A DNA stretch of 64,000 nt, taken from the NCBI RefSeq assembly GCF_021654285.1, contig NZ_JAKFZS010000027.1:1-64000 (forward strand), in the 5' to 3' direction. The stretch comes from Pseudoalteromonas luteoviolacea (GTDB lineage Bacteria > Pseudomonadota > Gammaproteobacteria > Enterobacterales > Alteromonadaceae). The first letter of the stretch is position 1. The number at the start of each line of letters is the position of its first letter. The notes beneath the pieces were generated by a model. The model did no database searches and was not told the origin of the DNA. It worked only from the letters and a program-made list of their open reading frames with translations. A program made the translations under genes and the position numbers. Of this stretch, positions 43,241 to 50,987 are shown one piece after another.

Positions 43241-44084
43241 ATTGTCTATTGACGCGTACGTTAAACCCAGTGGTATTTTGCTCACTGGCGCGATACGGGT
43301 TGATATCCAAGCCACCGCGGCGCGTGTAACGCGCATATACTTCCAGTTTGCTTGGTTTTAATGCGCGTTGTATGTCGCAGTAGATACGTTCAACGCATTG
43401 CTCATGAAACTCATTGTGATCGCGGAATGAGATAAGGTATTTAAGCAAAGATGCTCTACAGATCTGCTGGCCTTCGTAGCGGATCACAATACTTGCCCAA
43501 TCTGGCTGAGAAGTGATTAAGCAGTTTGACTTGAGCAAGTGACTATAGAGAGTTTCAGATACCTGAGCATTGTCTGTGTGTGTTAATATGCCCTCTTCTG
43601 GACTGTATGTATCAATGTCCACATCTAACTCATCAATGCATTCGCCTGGCAGCGGAGTAAATGGGATGCAGTTGTACTCATCTGGGCCAAATAGGGTTAC
43701 TTTGACATCGCAACTTGCTGCATGAGACAGGTCATCTGTTAGATGTTTGTGCACGTCATCGATTGACTCGAATCGCGTTTGATTAAAGCTATTTAAATAT
43801 AGTTTAAAAGACTTAGATTCGATGATATGAGAGCTTTGACATGGAAAAACAAAAGTTGCTACTGCAACTTGTGGTTTACCTTTATTGTTGAGCCAAGAAA
43901 GCTCGTATCCAGTCCAAGTATCCTCGCCTTTAAACGGCAATGCTTGCTCATCGACCGCAATTTGGTCACGGTTAAGTTTACGTGCAATCGGGTGCAATAA
44001 TGATGCATCGTATGCAGATGCATACTCGGTGGTTTTACCAAGCACTGAGGCTTTCAGTTCAGGTGCGTTGTTGTAATCTGTCAT
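43239..44084 (-). CDS. queF: NADPH-dependent 7-cyano-7-deazaguanine reductase
   Basis: A 281-residue long-type QueF that reduces preQ0 to preQ1 in queuosine synthesis. The QueF motif reads ESKSFKLYLNSFNQ (about 90-103). The catalytic cysteine is in LLKSNCLITSQPDWAS (about 189). HNEFHEQCVERI and ARYTRRGGLDINPYR are the conserved C-terminal signatures. It is divergent from syd with 60 bases between starts, as in E. coli. Confidence 0.97.
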   Translation of the reverse strand: MTDYNNAPELKASVLGKTTEYASAYDASLLHPIARKLNRDQIAVDEQALPFKGEDTWTGYELSWLNNKGKPQVAVATFVFPCQSSHIIESKSFKLYLNSFNQTRFESIDDVHKHLTDDLSHAASCDVKVTLFGPDEYNCIPFTPLPGECIDELDVDIDTYSPEEGILTHTDNAQVSETLYSHLLKSNCLITSQPDWASIVIRYEGQQICRASLLKYLISFRDHNEFHEQCVERIYCDIQRALKPSKLEVYARYTRRGGLDINPYRASEQNTTGFNVRVNRQ

Positions 44085-44144
44085 GTTTCACCAATAGTGG
44101 TTACAATGGCCGGAATTATAGCGAATTAAAACGAGAATGGCAGT

Positions 44145-44693
44145 ATGGCTTCATTGACAACTTTGATGGAAACACTACATCAGCGATATGCAGAGGCAAT
44201 TGAGCAGCGAGATGGACATTTACCTACGATCCCCCACGATCCTGATTACCCAAGTAAATGCGAGGTAGGTGGGGCAGATGATGCAGGTAACATTCAGTGG
44301 CAAGCGGTGACAAGGGAGCCGAAGCAGGGGCTTGAAGATCTTGCAAAGGCGCTTGAGGTAACCTTTCCACCAGCATTACATGCCTTTTATGGCGCGGTCT
44401 TTGCTGGCAATATTCAGGCACAGTTTGATGGTAACGACATTGAGTTGCTTCAGGTTTGGAATGAAGATGATTTTGTGAATTTACAACAGAACATCACCGG
44501 TCATGTATTGATGAAGCGACGTTTAAAGCAAGATGACACTGTTTTTATCGGTTTGACAGACAGAGATGACCTGCTGATCTCGGTGAAGCTAAATAGCGGT
44601 GAGGTGTGTTTAGAGTATGTAGGTAAGCCAACACATCATGTATTGGCTAAAGATATTGAGTCGTTTTTAGCTAATTTGAGCTTTGATCACTGA
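44145..44693 (+). CDS. syd: SecY-interacting protein Syd
   Basis: A 182-residue soluble protein matching Syd, which binds SecY and helps check translocon quality. Typical stretches are LPTIPHDPDYPSKCEVG, FPPALHAFYGAVFAGN and LLQVWNEDDFVNLQ. Its 3' end overlaps that of the convergent DUF2310 gene by seven bases. In E. coli csrB lies just beyond syd; here five genes intervene. Confidence 0.93.
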   Translation: MASLTTLMETLHQRYAEAIEQRDGHLPTIPHDPDYPSKCEVGGADDAGNIQWQAVTREPKQGLEDLAKALEVTFPPALHAFYGAVFAGNIQAQFDGNDIELLQVWNEDDFVNLQQNITGHVLMKRRLKQDDTVFIGLTDRDDLLISVKLNSGEVCLEYVGKPTHHVLAKDIESFLANLSFDH

Positions 44694-45460
44694 AAATCCC
44701 AAGAGATATTTGAGACCAATTGACAGCTGTCACATTTAAAATCAAATAACCCAAACCAAGGTTCATCTAATGCCCAATCACCATCACAATTTGGGCATTT
44801 TCTTTGCTTTTCTGCTGCAAGACTCTCCCCACCGACACGATATAGGTAGTAGTACACAGGCTTTTGCGTGAGGTAACGAATGCGCTTTGATAAGTCGAGC
44901 CCTCTGCGGGATAAATCGCTAGATAAGCTGGTGATTTCCTCTAATGCTGCAAACTCGCAACGAGTTGCACCATTGATCTGAATTTGATCGCAAGCTTGCC
45001 AATCTTCTTGCCATTTTATGAGCGCTTTGTAATCGCCATTGGCGATGGCCGGAATGTTGTAAAGGGGCACTGGCTGAAAATCATCACCACAATAAAGCGG
45101 GCTGCATGTATGTACATAGGTTGTATAAAGGATATAGCACGAAGGCGCTTGGCATTGATCTGCACCATTTGCATGAATATCCTGCCCAATCACTTTCACT
45201 TTTGGCGCCAATAAACCCGCTTGTTGCAGTTGTTCAACAGCGTGTTTTACAAAAGGACTGTGATGAAGTGGGTGAAGCGAGTCTTCAAGTGGACACATAA
45301 CACGTGTAATAAAAAAACCGTCTTTGAGTACTGTCGGAAATTCATCACCGATGATTTGGCCATTGAAGCGCAGCGCATTGACGAGGCGGTTGATAGCTTG
45401 CTCTGCTTTTTCTAGCGTGGTGTCTTGATAGCAATCAAAAGTTAAATCGACAACGAACAT
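44687..45460 (-). CDS. DUF2310 family zinc-ribbon protein
   Basis: A 257-residue protein with a C-terminal zinc ribbon (CPNCDGDW...FDFKCDSCQLVSNISWDF) and an N-terminal domain with ADQCQAPSCYILYTTY and SPLYCGDDFQPVPLY. This is the DUF2310 family, described only as possible nucleic-acid-binding proteins. It begins one base after the stop of the small gene at 45462, so the two are an operon. Confidence 0.85.
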   Translation of the reverse strand: MFVVDLTFDCYQDTTLEKAEQAINRLVNALRFNGQIIGDEFPTVLKDGFFITRVMCPLEDSLHPLHHSPFVKHAVEQLQQAGLLAPKVKVIGQDIHANGADQCQAPSCYILYTTYVHTCSPLYCGDDFQPVPLYNIPAIANGDYKALIKWQEDWQACDQIQINGATRCEFAALEEITSLSSDLSRRGLDLSKRIRYLTQKPVYYYLYRVGGESLAAEKQRKCPNCDGDWALDEPWFGLFDFKCDSCQLVSNISWDFQ

Positions 45461-45461
45461 G

Positions 45462-45725
45462 TTATTGCTTCTCTTCTAACAGTGCTAAAAGCTTATCTAA
45501 CTTGGCTTCAATCCTGTCTAATTGACTTTGTGGTTCAGCAGGAGTTGGTTGGCTTTGTTGTGCAACATGTGTAATTGCTTCGGGGTTATTTTTGTAACTG
45601 GCCAGCGCGGCGATAATAACAGGCATTGGGAGTGGCTCAGTCAGTTTGGCTTTAACTGTTGCCACGCTTGGAGTTTTACCTTCAGCAAGCAATGTGCTGA
45701 TGGCTTGTTGAGCTGCTGGGTGCAT
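45462..45725 (-). CDS. Small hypothetical protein with C-terminal coiled coil
   Basis: An 87-residue protein. The N-terminal half (HPAAQQAISTLLAEGKTPSVATVKAKL) looks like a small helical DNA-binding-type fold seen in plasmid KfrA-like proteins, and the C-terminus is a coiled coil (LDRIEAKLDKLLALLEEK). The ATG at 45725 is preferred over the upstream TTG at 45779. Coupled to the DUF2310 gene. No firm family. Confidence 0.65.
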   Translation of the reverse strand: MHPAAQQAISTLLAEGKTPSVATVKAKLTEPLPMPVIIAALASYKNNPEAITHVAQQSQPTPAEPQSQLDRIEAKLDKLLALLEEKQ

Positions 45726-45791
45726 ATTAAACGACCGAAAAATAAAGTCTAGTTTATCACTTTTATACAATGAGCCCAACGATCTGTCGAT

Positions 45792-46019
45792 TTAACGCAG
45801 CAGGGCATCGAGTGTATCTATCACTTCACTCCAGTCTGCATCAGCGTTTAACGACTCTTCGATAAAATGCTTTTGCCCTTGATTCCAAAATGGCGCGTCA
45901 ACAATTAATACATTACTTGGCAGTTTATTATTATCTATAAATTGTGAAATATGCTCGTCACTATTATCCAGACCAAGCTGTGCGAATAATGCATTTAACG
46001 AATGATAGCTATTATCCAT
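45792..46019 (-). CDS. DUF2789 family small protein
   Basis: A 75-residue protein of the DUF2789 pattern: N-terminal SLNALFAQLGL, middle VLIVDAPFWNQGQKHFI, and C-terminal DADWSEVIDTLDALLR. Function unknown. The ATG at 46019 has GGGGG seven bases upstream; the longer frame from 46094 begins in a hydrophobic stretch not seen in the family. Confidence 0.8.
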   Translation of the reverse strand: MDNSYHSLNALFAQLGLDNSDEHISQFIDNNKLPSNVLIVDAPFWNQGQKHFIEESLNADADWSEVIDTLDALLR

Positions 46020-46151
46020 GTAACCCCCATTGAACAAGAAAATCTCTACAACTATAGTAAAGATGCCGATGTTTTTTTCAGCAAATAAAAACAATACCCA
46101 AACGAGTTTTGTTTTTACTTAACAGTATGTGTGAATAAACAAGGGAAGATT

Positions 46152-46817
46152 ATGTCTAATACAGAAGAGCAAACACAGACCCCTCTAATTGCAGTCAAAT
46201 TTATTGAACCTGAAGACATTCATGTCGCTGCAAGTTTATTATTTCAAGCTTATCGAGATGATCCATTACTTGTGCGCATTCTTAATGAACCAAACCAAAG
46301 CAAATACGATGCAAAATTGAGGGCATTGGTTAGGCAGGAGCTGACACGCTTTGGAAAATCAGGACAGCCTATTCTGGGGATATATATTGATGAAAACTTG
46401 GTTGCAGTGGCATGTGCTTTTGCTTCTCACTGTGAAATTGATAAAAGTTTTGGCTGGCACTGGCGGTTTACGTTAATGATGGGGGCAGGTGTATTACAGA
46501 CTCAGCAAATCATAGAAAAGGAGCGCGCCATCAAAGGCCAGTTACGGGATTTAGGGGAGTACTACTTTTTATCGTTTATCGCTGTGGATCCACATTATCA
46601 GGGGTTGGGGTATGGACACTATTTATTAAGTGCGCTGGACTCATTAGTCAGTGAAAATGACTTTATGTCAGGGATGGCGGTATTTGTCACACAAGGGAAT
46701 CAAGTCAACTTTTTTGAAGCACATGGCTATCAACTGGTCAAAGAAATTACGTTTAAATCAGTGTCTGGTGATTTGCTCTTTAAATCACGAACTGACGATT
46801 TGGAAAAAACACTGTGA
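46152..46817 (+). CDS. GNAT-family N-acetyltransferase
   Basis: A 221-residue acetyltransferase. The acetyl-CoA loop is in FIAVDPHYQGLGYGHYLL (Q-x-x-G-x-G; about 145-162), followed by GMAVFVTQGNQVNFFEAHGY, typical of the family. Substrate unknown. ATG 46152 is used since AAGGGAAG stands just before it; GTG at 46131 is also in frame. Its stop codon lies inside the GacA-type box that precedes the CsrB-type RNA. Confidence 0.85.
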   Translation: MSNTEEQTQTPLIAVKFIEPEDIHVAASLLFQAYRDDPLLVRILNEPNQSKYDAKLRALVRQELTRFGKSGQPILGIYIDENLVAVACAFASHCEIDKSFGWHWRFTLMMGAGVLQTQQIIEKERAIKGQLRDLGEYYFLSFIAVDPHYQGLGYGHYLLSALDSLVSENDFMSGMAVFVTQGNQVNFFEAHGYQLVKEITFKSVSGDLLFKSRTDDLEKTL

Positions 46818-46830
46818 GACTTTTCCTACA
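46813..46830. promoter_or_regulatory. GacA/UvrY-type box upstream of csrB
   Basis: TGTGAG-N6-CCTACA matches the GacA/UvrY recognition sequence TGTAAG-N6-CTTACA at ten of twelve fixed positions with exact spacing. It is centred about 128 bases before the predicted RNA start. Upstream activating sites of this kind lie at comparable or greater distance ahead of rsmY/rsmZ and csrB. Confidence 0.7.
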
Positions 46831-46913
46831 TGGTTGTGCGTATTCATAGTTACTATCACAGGTTTATAGCCCTGGAATTAGCTTAAGTGTTTGTTTTTAA
46901 TGTTTTTTTGTTT

Positions 46914-46942
46914 TTGTTGCAAAGATTTTTAAGATATTTAAT
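46914..46942 (+). promoter_or_regulatory. Predicted csrB promoter
   Basis: TTGTTG (46914-46919) and TTTAAT (46937-46942, 5/6 to consensus) are 17 bases apart. The weak -35 fits an activator-dependent promoter. A 7-bp inverted repeat (AGATATT 46932-46938, AATATCT 46947-46953) spans the -10 and start region. Confidence 0.55.
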
Positions 46943-47087
46943 TGAGAATATCTCCTATTTATTAGCGCGGATTCGCTTAAACTTATTCGTGTTGAAGGAT
47001 AAAAGGATACGGCAGCAAATATTGCTACTAGGAAGGTATCGGATTTTTACACGGGAAGTTCGGAGCGCTTAAGGAACTAAGTGAAGG

Positions 47088-47600
47088 GGAGCCAAGAGGC
47101 TAGGACGTAGCACAGGACGTGCAGACATAGGAAATGTCAAAAAAGGATAGGAGCGCCGAGGATTAGGCGAAGAGGAGCCAAGGTGGCAGAGGATAGCGCA
47201 CAGGATGTGCAGACATAGGAAATGTCAAAAAAGGATAGGAGCGCCGAGGATTAGGCGAAGAGGAGCCAAGGTGGCAGAGGATAGCGCACAGGACGTGCAG
47301 ACATAGGAAATGTCAAAAAAGGATAGGAGCGCCGAGGATTAGGCGAAGAGGAGCCAAGGTGGCAGAGGATAGCGCACAGGACGTGCAGACATAGGAAATG
47401 TCATAAAGGATAGGAGCGCCGAGGATTAGGCGAAGAGGAGCCAAGGTGGCAGAGGATAGCGCACAGGACGTGCAGACATAGGAAATGTCAAAAAAGGATA
47501 GGAGCGCCGAGGATTAGGCGAAGAGGAGCCAAGGTGGCATAGGATAGCGTACAGGAAGTGCAGACATAGGATATGTTAAAAACGGATAGGACAGCCTAAG
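47088..47600 (+). repeat. 88-nt tandem repeat inside csrB
   Basis: Unit starts (GGAGCCAAG) are at 47088, 47174, 47262, 47350, 47437 and 47525, i.e. 86, 88, 88, 87 and 88 bases. The central units are almost identical; the first and sixth are diverged. Each full unit carries seven GGA triplets, three of them in hairpin loops. Period and copy number would allow the number of CsrA sites to change by unequal recombination. Confidence 0.95.
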
Positions 47601-47853
47601 GAAAAGGTATTTGAGGACATTTCAGTACTAATACATAGGATGTACGGGCATAGGAAGTGCCAAGGGACTAGGTTGGAGCGCACAAGGACAATGCGTAAGT
47701 GGAACGAGTGTAGGATACACGTTGGATGAAGGCATGGATGAGGATCGGGTGTGATTGGATGTATACCCGTTCAGGGGATGATGAAAGTTGGCGGCTTGCT
47801 TGTATGTTGTAGGCAGAGGTAGCGGATACCTCACAGGGATATCGTCGGATTGG

Positions 47854-47892
47854 GGCGTGACAAACAGGGTTGCGCCTTAGTTTCTTTTCTGT
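47854..47892 (+). terminator. Predicted csrB terminator
   Basis: GGCGTG (47854-47859) and TTGCGCC (47870-47876) form a short stem containing G-U pairs, followed by a T-rich run (TTTCTTTTCTGTTTTC from 47881). The stem is weaker than that of E. coli CsrB. Confidence 0.5.
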
Positions 47893-47920
47893 TTTCTATT
47901 CTTAATTTATTCTTTCTTTA

Positions 47921-47960
47921 ATCACTTAATCACTTAATCACTTAATCACTTAATCACTTA
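47921..47960. repeat. Five-copy 8-bp tandem repeat
   Basis: ATCACTTA is repeated five times without a break between the csrB terminator and the 3' end of the DUF3301 gene; the last copy includes that gene's stop codon. Short repeats of this kind can vary in copy number. Confidence 0.95.
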
Positions 47961-48263
47961 ATCTATGATTCTATGTGGTGGCACATCAATTTTGACCAAT
48001 GTTTGATTTTCTAAATAAAGTGTCGCTTTGTATGCGTTATCCCTGTCTGAGCTAAACTCAAACAGGAATTCACTTTTGATACCTAACTGGCCATTTTTCA
48101 ACACACCTAAGCGGCGTTTTTGACAGGCAACACTGAGCAGTTGCACATTGAGCTTTTCACTCTGCTGCGTTGCGTGCTCACGTGCTGATTCAGCGATTTT
48201 CCTGCTGAACCAAAAAAAGCTACATGATGAAAAAATCAGTATAAATATCCAAAGTGTGATCAT
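47958..48263 (-). CDS. DUF3301 family membrane-anchored protein
   Basis: A 101-residue protein with one N-terminal membrane helix (residues 3-20) and a cytoplasmic or periplasmic domain with AREHATQQSEKLNVQLLSVA and the SEFLFEFSSDRD / YKATLYLENQTL strands typical of DUF3301. Function unknown. Its start follows the DUF3549 stop without a gap, so they form an operon, an association recognised in related gammaproteobacteria. Confidence 0.85.
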   Translation of the reverse strand: MITLWIFILIFSSCSFFWFSRKIAESAREHATQQSEKLNVQLLSVACQKRRLGVLKNGQLGIKSEFLFEFSSDRDNAYKATLYLENQTLVKIDVPPHRIID

Positions 48264-49289
48264 TTATGAAAAAAGCCTTCCAATTGCCCGTGATAGGGTT
48301 TCGCTGCGATTTTGCGCTCTCAGTAAACCTAATACATGAGGACGAAGCATTGGAATTGCAACTAAGTCAGCAAAAATACTTTCAAATAGTCCTTCTACTT
48401 GGTTGTTTTGAGCTGCTTTATCCATGAATGTGTAAAGCCTATCTGGATCGGTCAAGGTTTCCCAGCCTCGCCCGGCAATGGTCAATAAAATATCAGCTTC
48501 TAAACTTTGCTCTGATGCCAATAGCTGATCAACAGATTGTGCGATCAGCCCTAATCCGTGACTGCCAGACATGGCTCTAAAGCTATTAATAGCGCCAGCT
48601 AAGTTATCCCTTGTTAGATGTGTATGTAATTGCGTTTTCAAAAATTCAGTAAGTTCTGTTGAGATACTGACATGCTCAAGCATGGCAGCAAGCGGGCTTT
48701 GTACTTGCGCTGGTAAAGTAGGCCACAATGCCACCAGATTTGCTTGGTTTTGACCATGTGCTAAACGCAAGGCGTAGTCAGCGAGGCCTTGCAGCGCGAG
48801 GTTTTGCCAATCAGTTTGACCATGGGAAGTAAAATATTGCTCTACTGTTTCATAGTACTTTGATGCTGGGCGTTTTAGCTCGCATTTCATCAACGCGTTG
48901 AATGCAGCTAACTTGTTGGCGTTAGGCGTATATACATAAGGGTTATTGTCTAGCTTCCCTTGTGCGGCTTCGCCGGTCAGCTGTGTGCCAAGTGCTTCAA
49001 TGACCATGGATGCAAAATGATCTCTGCTGGCAATGTTTAATTTACTTTGCTCATCAAGCGGAAATTTTAAGAACCAGACATAGGGGTCCAATGTCGCTTG
49101 ATTATCCCAAAACTGAATCGCCATAAGTGCATGCCCGCCTAAAGGGTATGGATAAGGCACTTGCGTGTTTTCGATTTGATCAAATTGTTTTTTGTCTATT
49201 TTCGTGATGCGACGACCAATATCATACACGCGCCACTGCGTGCCAGCTGATGTTAAAAGTTCACCTAAAGTAGAAATATGTGTCGTCAT
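48264..49289 (-). CDS. DUF3549 family protein
   Basis: A 341-residue, mostly helical protein matching DUF3549: N-terminal ISTLGELLTSAGTQWRVYDIGR, YPYPLGGHALMAIQFWD and YVWFLKFPLDEQ, then helical repeats to the end. Function unknown. The ATG at 49289 aligns with the conserved N-terminus; the in-frame ATG at 49406 would add 39 unrelated residues. It is divergent from yqcC. Confidence 0.85.
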   Translation of the reverse strand: MTTHISTLGELLTSAGTQWRVYDIGRRITKIDKKQFDQIENTQVPYPYPLGGHALMAIQFWDNQATLDPYVWFLKFPLDEQSKLNIASRDHFASMVIEALGTQLTGEAAQGKLDNNPYVYTPNANKLAAFNALMKCELKRPASKYYETVEQYFTSHGQTDWQNLALQGLADYALRLAHGQNQANLVALWPTLPAQVQSPLAAMLEHVSISTELTEFLKTQLHTHLTRDNLAGAINSFRAMSGSHGLGLIAQSVDQLLASEQSLEADILLTIAGRGWETLTDPDRLYTFMDKAAQNNQVEGLFESIFADLVAIPMLRPHVLGLLRAQNRSETLSRAIGRLFS

Positions 49290-49443
49290 TGTTTGCTCAC
49301 GAAAAATTACAGTGGGTGCAAGTATAACGGTATTTGCAGTGGGGGGTAAGAGTCGCAAGCTACATAGGTCTCTAATATCTGTTTTGAAAATGTGCTTAAT
49401 TGACACAAGTGGTATACTGCCACTTTGATAATAAATTAGAGGC

Positions 49444-49770
49444 GTGACAGTGAGCCAAGTGGTTTTACAGCATCTTGCTGTATTAGAAGTACAATTAAAA
49501 CAATCTCAACTTTGGCAAGCTGAGCCAGTTGACGAGCAAGCTTTGGCATCTGTGCAGCCATTCTGCTGTGATACGTTACGATTTGAGCAATGGCTACAAT
49601 TTGTATTTATCCCTAAAATAACCGCGATGATTGAAAGCGCTGTGCCATTACCGACCAACATTGCTATTGCGCCTATGTGTGATGTGGCATTTGCACAACA
49701 TCCTGATCAGCAAGTTCTATTCAAGTGTTTAAGTGAGATAGATACGCTCATTTCAAATGGGGCACAGTAA
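49444..49770 (+). CDS. yqcC: YqcC family protein
   Basis: A 108-residue protein matching YqcC, with LAVLEVQLKQSQLW, QPFCCDTLRFEQWLQFVFIPK and PLPTNIAIAPMCDVAF in order. Its role is unknown; it is nearly always next to truC. The start is GTG with GAGG just upstream. It is separated from truC by three bases, so they are co-transcribed. In E. coli it is the gene on the other side of csrB. Confidence 0.92.
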   Translation: MTVSQVVLQHLAVLEVQLKQSQLWQAEPVDEQALASVQPFCCDTLRFEQWLQFVFIPKITAMIESAVPLPTNIAIAPMCDVAFAQHPDQQVLFKCLSEIDTLISNGAQ

Positions 49771-49773
49771 TTT

Positions 49774-50508
49774 ATGCTAGAAATAATTTATCAAGATGAA
49801 CACTATGTGGCCATTAATAAACCATCAGGCTTACTCGTTCACCGCTCCTTTTTAGACAAGCGAGAAACGCAATTTGCGATGCAGATGCTCAGAGATCAAT
49901 TGGGACAGCATGTATTCCCTGTGCATCGTCTAGACAGACCAACCAGTGGGGTCTTATTGTTTGCTTTAAGCTCAGAAGCGGCCAGAGATATGAACCAGGT
50001 GTTCATTGAAGGAGACATTCAAAAGCGCTACCTTGCTTTGGTTCGTGGACACAGTAAAGACAAAGTGTTTGTAGATAAGCCGCTTAAAGAGCAATTGGAT
50101 AAAATAGCGGATAAGTTCGCTGATCAAGACAAAGCACCTCAGGAGGCGCAGACGTTAGTGAGATGTCTGCATAAAGCAAGTCTCGATATTCCGTTTGGTA
50201 AATACCCAAGCATTCGTTATTCCTTGGTTGAGTGCTTTCCAAAAACCGGCAGAAAGCATCAGATCCGTAGGCATTTAAATCACTTATCAACACCAATAAT
50301 AGGTGATGTAAATCATGGAGATAATAAACATAATCATTTTTTCCGTGATCATTTTGGCCTGCAAAGGCTGATGTTATTTGCAACTGAGCTAAAGTTTCTC
50401 CATCCTTATACTAAACAACCCATATTAATTCGCGCCAAGTTAGGTGAGGAAATGTTGGACATTTGCCGTCAGCTAGGTTGGCCGTCGACTCAGAAGGACT
50501 ATCAGTAA
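49774..50508 (+). CDS. truC: tRNA pseudouridine(65) synthase
   Basis: A 244-residue RluA-family enzyme that makes pseudouridine 65 in tRNA. The catalytic aspartate lies in HRLDRPTSGVLLF (about residue 54), with the family motifs YQDEHYVAINKPSGLLVHRS, KRYLALVRGH and PKTGRKHQIRRHLNHL. It is followed by yqcA with TAATG overlap. Confidence 0.96.
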   Translation: MLEIIYQDEHYVAINKPSGLLVHRSFLDKRETQFAMQMLRDQLGQHVFPVHRLDRPTSGVLLFALSSEAARDMNQVFIEGDIQKRYLALVRGHSKDKVFVDKPLKEQLDKIADKFADQDKAPQEAQTLVRCLHKASLDIPFGKYPSIRYSLVECFPKTGRKHQIRRHLNHLSTPIIGDVNHGDNKHNHFFRDHFGLQRLMLFATELKFLHPYTKQPILIRAKLGEEMLDICRQLGWPSTQKDYQ

Positions 50509-50951
50509 TGGCATCAATCACCTTGTTTGTAGGTAGTGTTTACGGTAATGCAGAGAATTTGGCTGAGCAGATACAGACTCATTTGAATGAGCAAGGGCAT
50601 GAAGCACACATTGCCGCGCCAGCAACCTTAGAGCATGTTAAATCGGCAGAGCATGCGCTGTTTGTTTCATCGACAACAGGACAAGGTGATATTCCAGATA
50701 ATTTATACCCATTGTTTATTCAAATGCAGGCGCAAATGCCTAGGCTGACCGACAAAAGTGTAGGTGTTGTTGCGCTGGGTGATAGCAGCTATGGTGATAC
50801 GTATTGTGGTGCTGGGCGTCAAATTGATGCGCTGATTCAACAATTGAATGCCAACATTATCCAGCCGCGATTGGATGTGGATGCAGGAGAGTACTTTGAG
50901 CCTTGGGAAGCGGTAGAGCCCTGGTTAATAAAGTGGGTGGCAGCGTTATAA
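50508..50951 (+). CDS. yqcA: Flavodoxin YqcA
   Basis: A 147-residue flavodoxin-fold protein: FMN phosphate loop GSVYGNAENLAEQI, SSTTGQGDIPDNLYPLF and the isoalloxazine-binding GVVALGDSSYGDTYCGAG. It is of the MioC/YqcA type. ATG 50508 overlaps the truC stop; the longer frame from 50463 is not conserved. A strong bidirectional terminator follows. Confidence 0.93.
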   Translation: MASITLFVGSVYGNAENLAEQIQTHLNEQGHEAHIAAPATLEHVKSAEHALFVSSTTGQGDIPDNLYPLFIQMQAQMPRLTDKSVGVVALGDSSYGDTYCGAGRQIDALIQQLNANIIQPRLDVDAGEYFEPWEAVEPWLIKWVAAL

Positions 50952-50960
50952 ATATCAATA

Positions 50961-50985
50961 AAAAGGCCTCAATTGAGGCCTTTTT
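50961..50985. terminator. Bidirectional terminator between yqcA and mltD
   Basis: The palindrome AAGGCCTCAATTGAGGCCTT with A-run before and T-run after lies between convergent stop codons, so it works in both directions. Confidence 0.95.
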
Positions 50986-50987
50986 AT

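Larger units (their letters stand above)
46949..47892 (+). ncRNA. csrB: Very long CsrB-family CsrA-sequestering RNA
   Basis: No protein is encoded. On the plus strand I count about 65 GGA triplets, many in loops of small perfect hairpins: GACAT-AGGAA-ATGTC, GCAC-AGGAC-GTGC, CGCC-GAGGATTA-GGCG, GTGTA-GGA-TACAC (47708-47720), TACAT-AGG-ATGTA (47632-47644), GAGGTA-GCGGA-TACCTC (47816-47832). CACAGGATGTG fits the CsrA site ACANGGANGU. E. coli CsrB has about 20 GGA motifs in 369 nt, so this is about 2.5 times longer. The locus agrees with E. coli, where csrB lies between syd and yqcC. A GacA-type box and promoter precede it. Both ends are predictions; the 3' end is a GGCGTG/TGCGCC stem before a T-rich run. 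Confidence 0.92.

Noticed and set aside
47088..47600. The 88-bp array considered as a CRISPR or satellite repeat
   Set aside because: Units are contiguous without unique spacers, there are no cas genes, and the internal hairpins with GGA loops explain it as csrB.
46887..47834. Small open frames within the csrB region (46887-47072 plus, 47628-47834 minus)
   Set aside because: They have no ribosome site or family features and lie in RNA with strong GGA-hairpin organisation.
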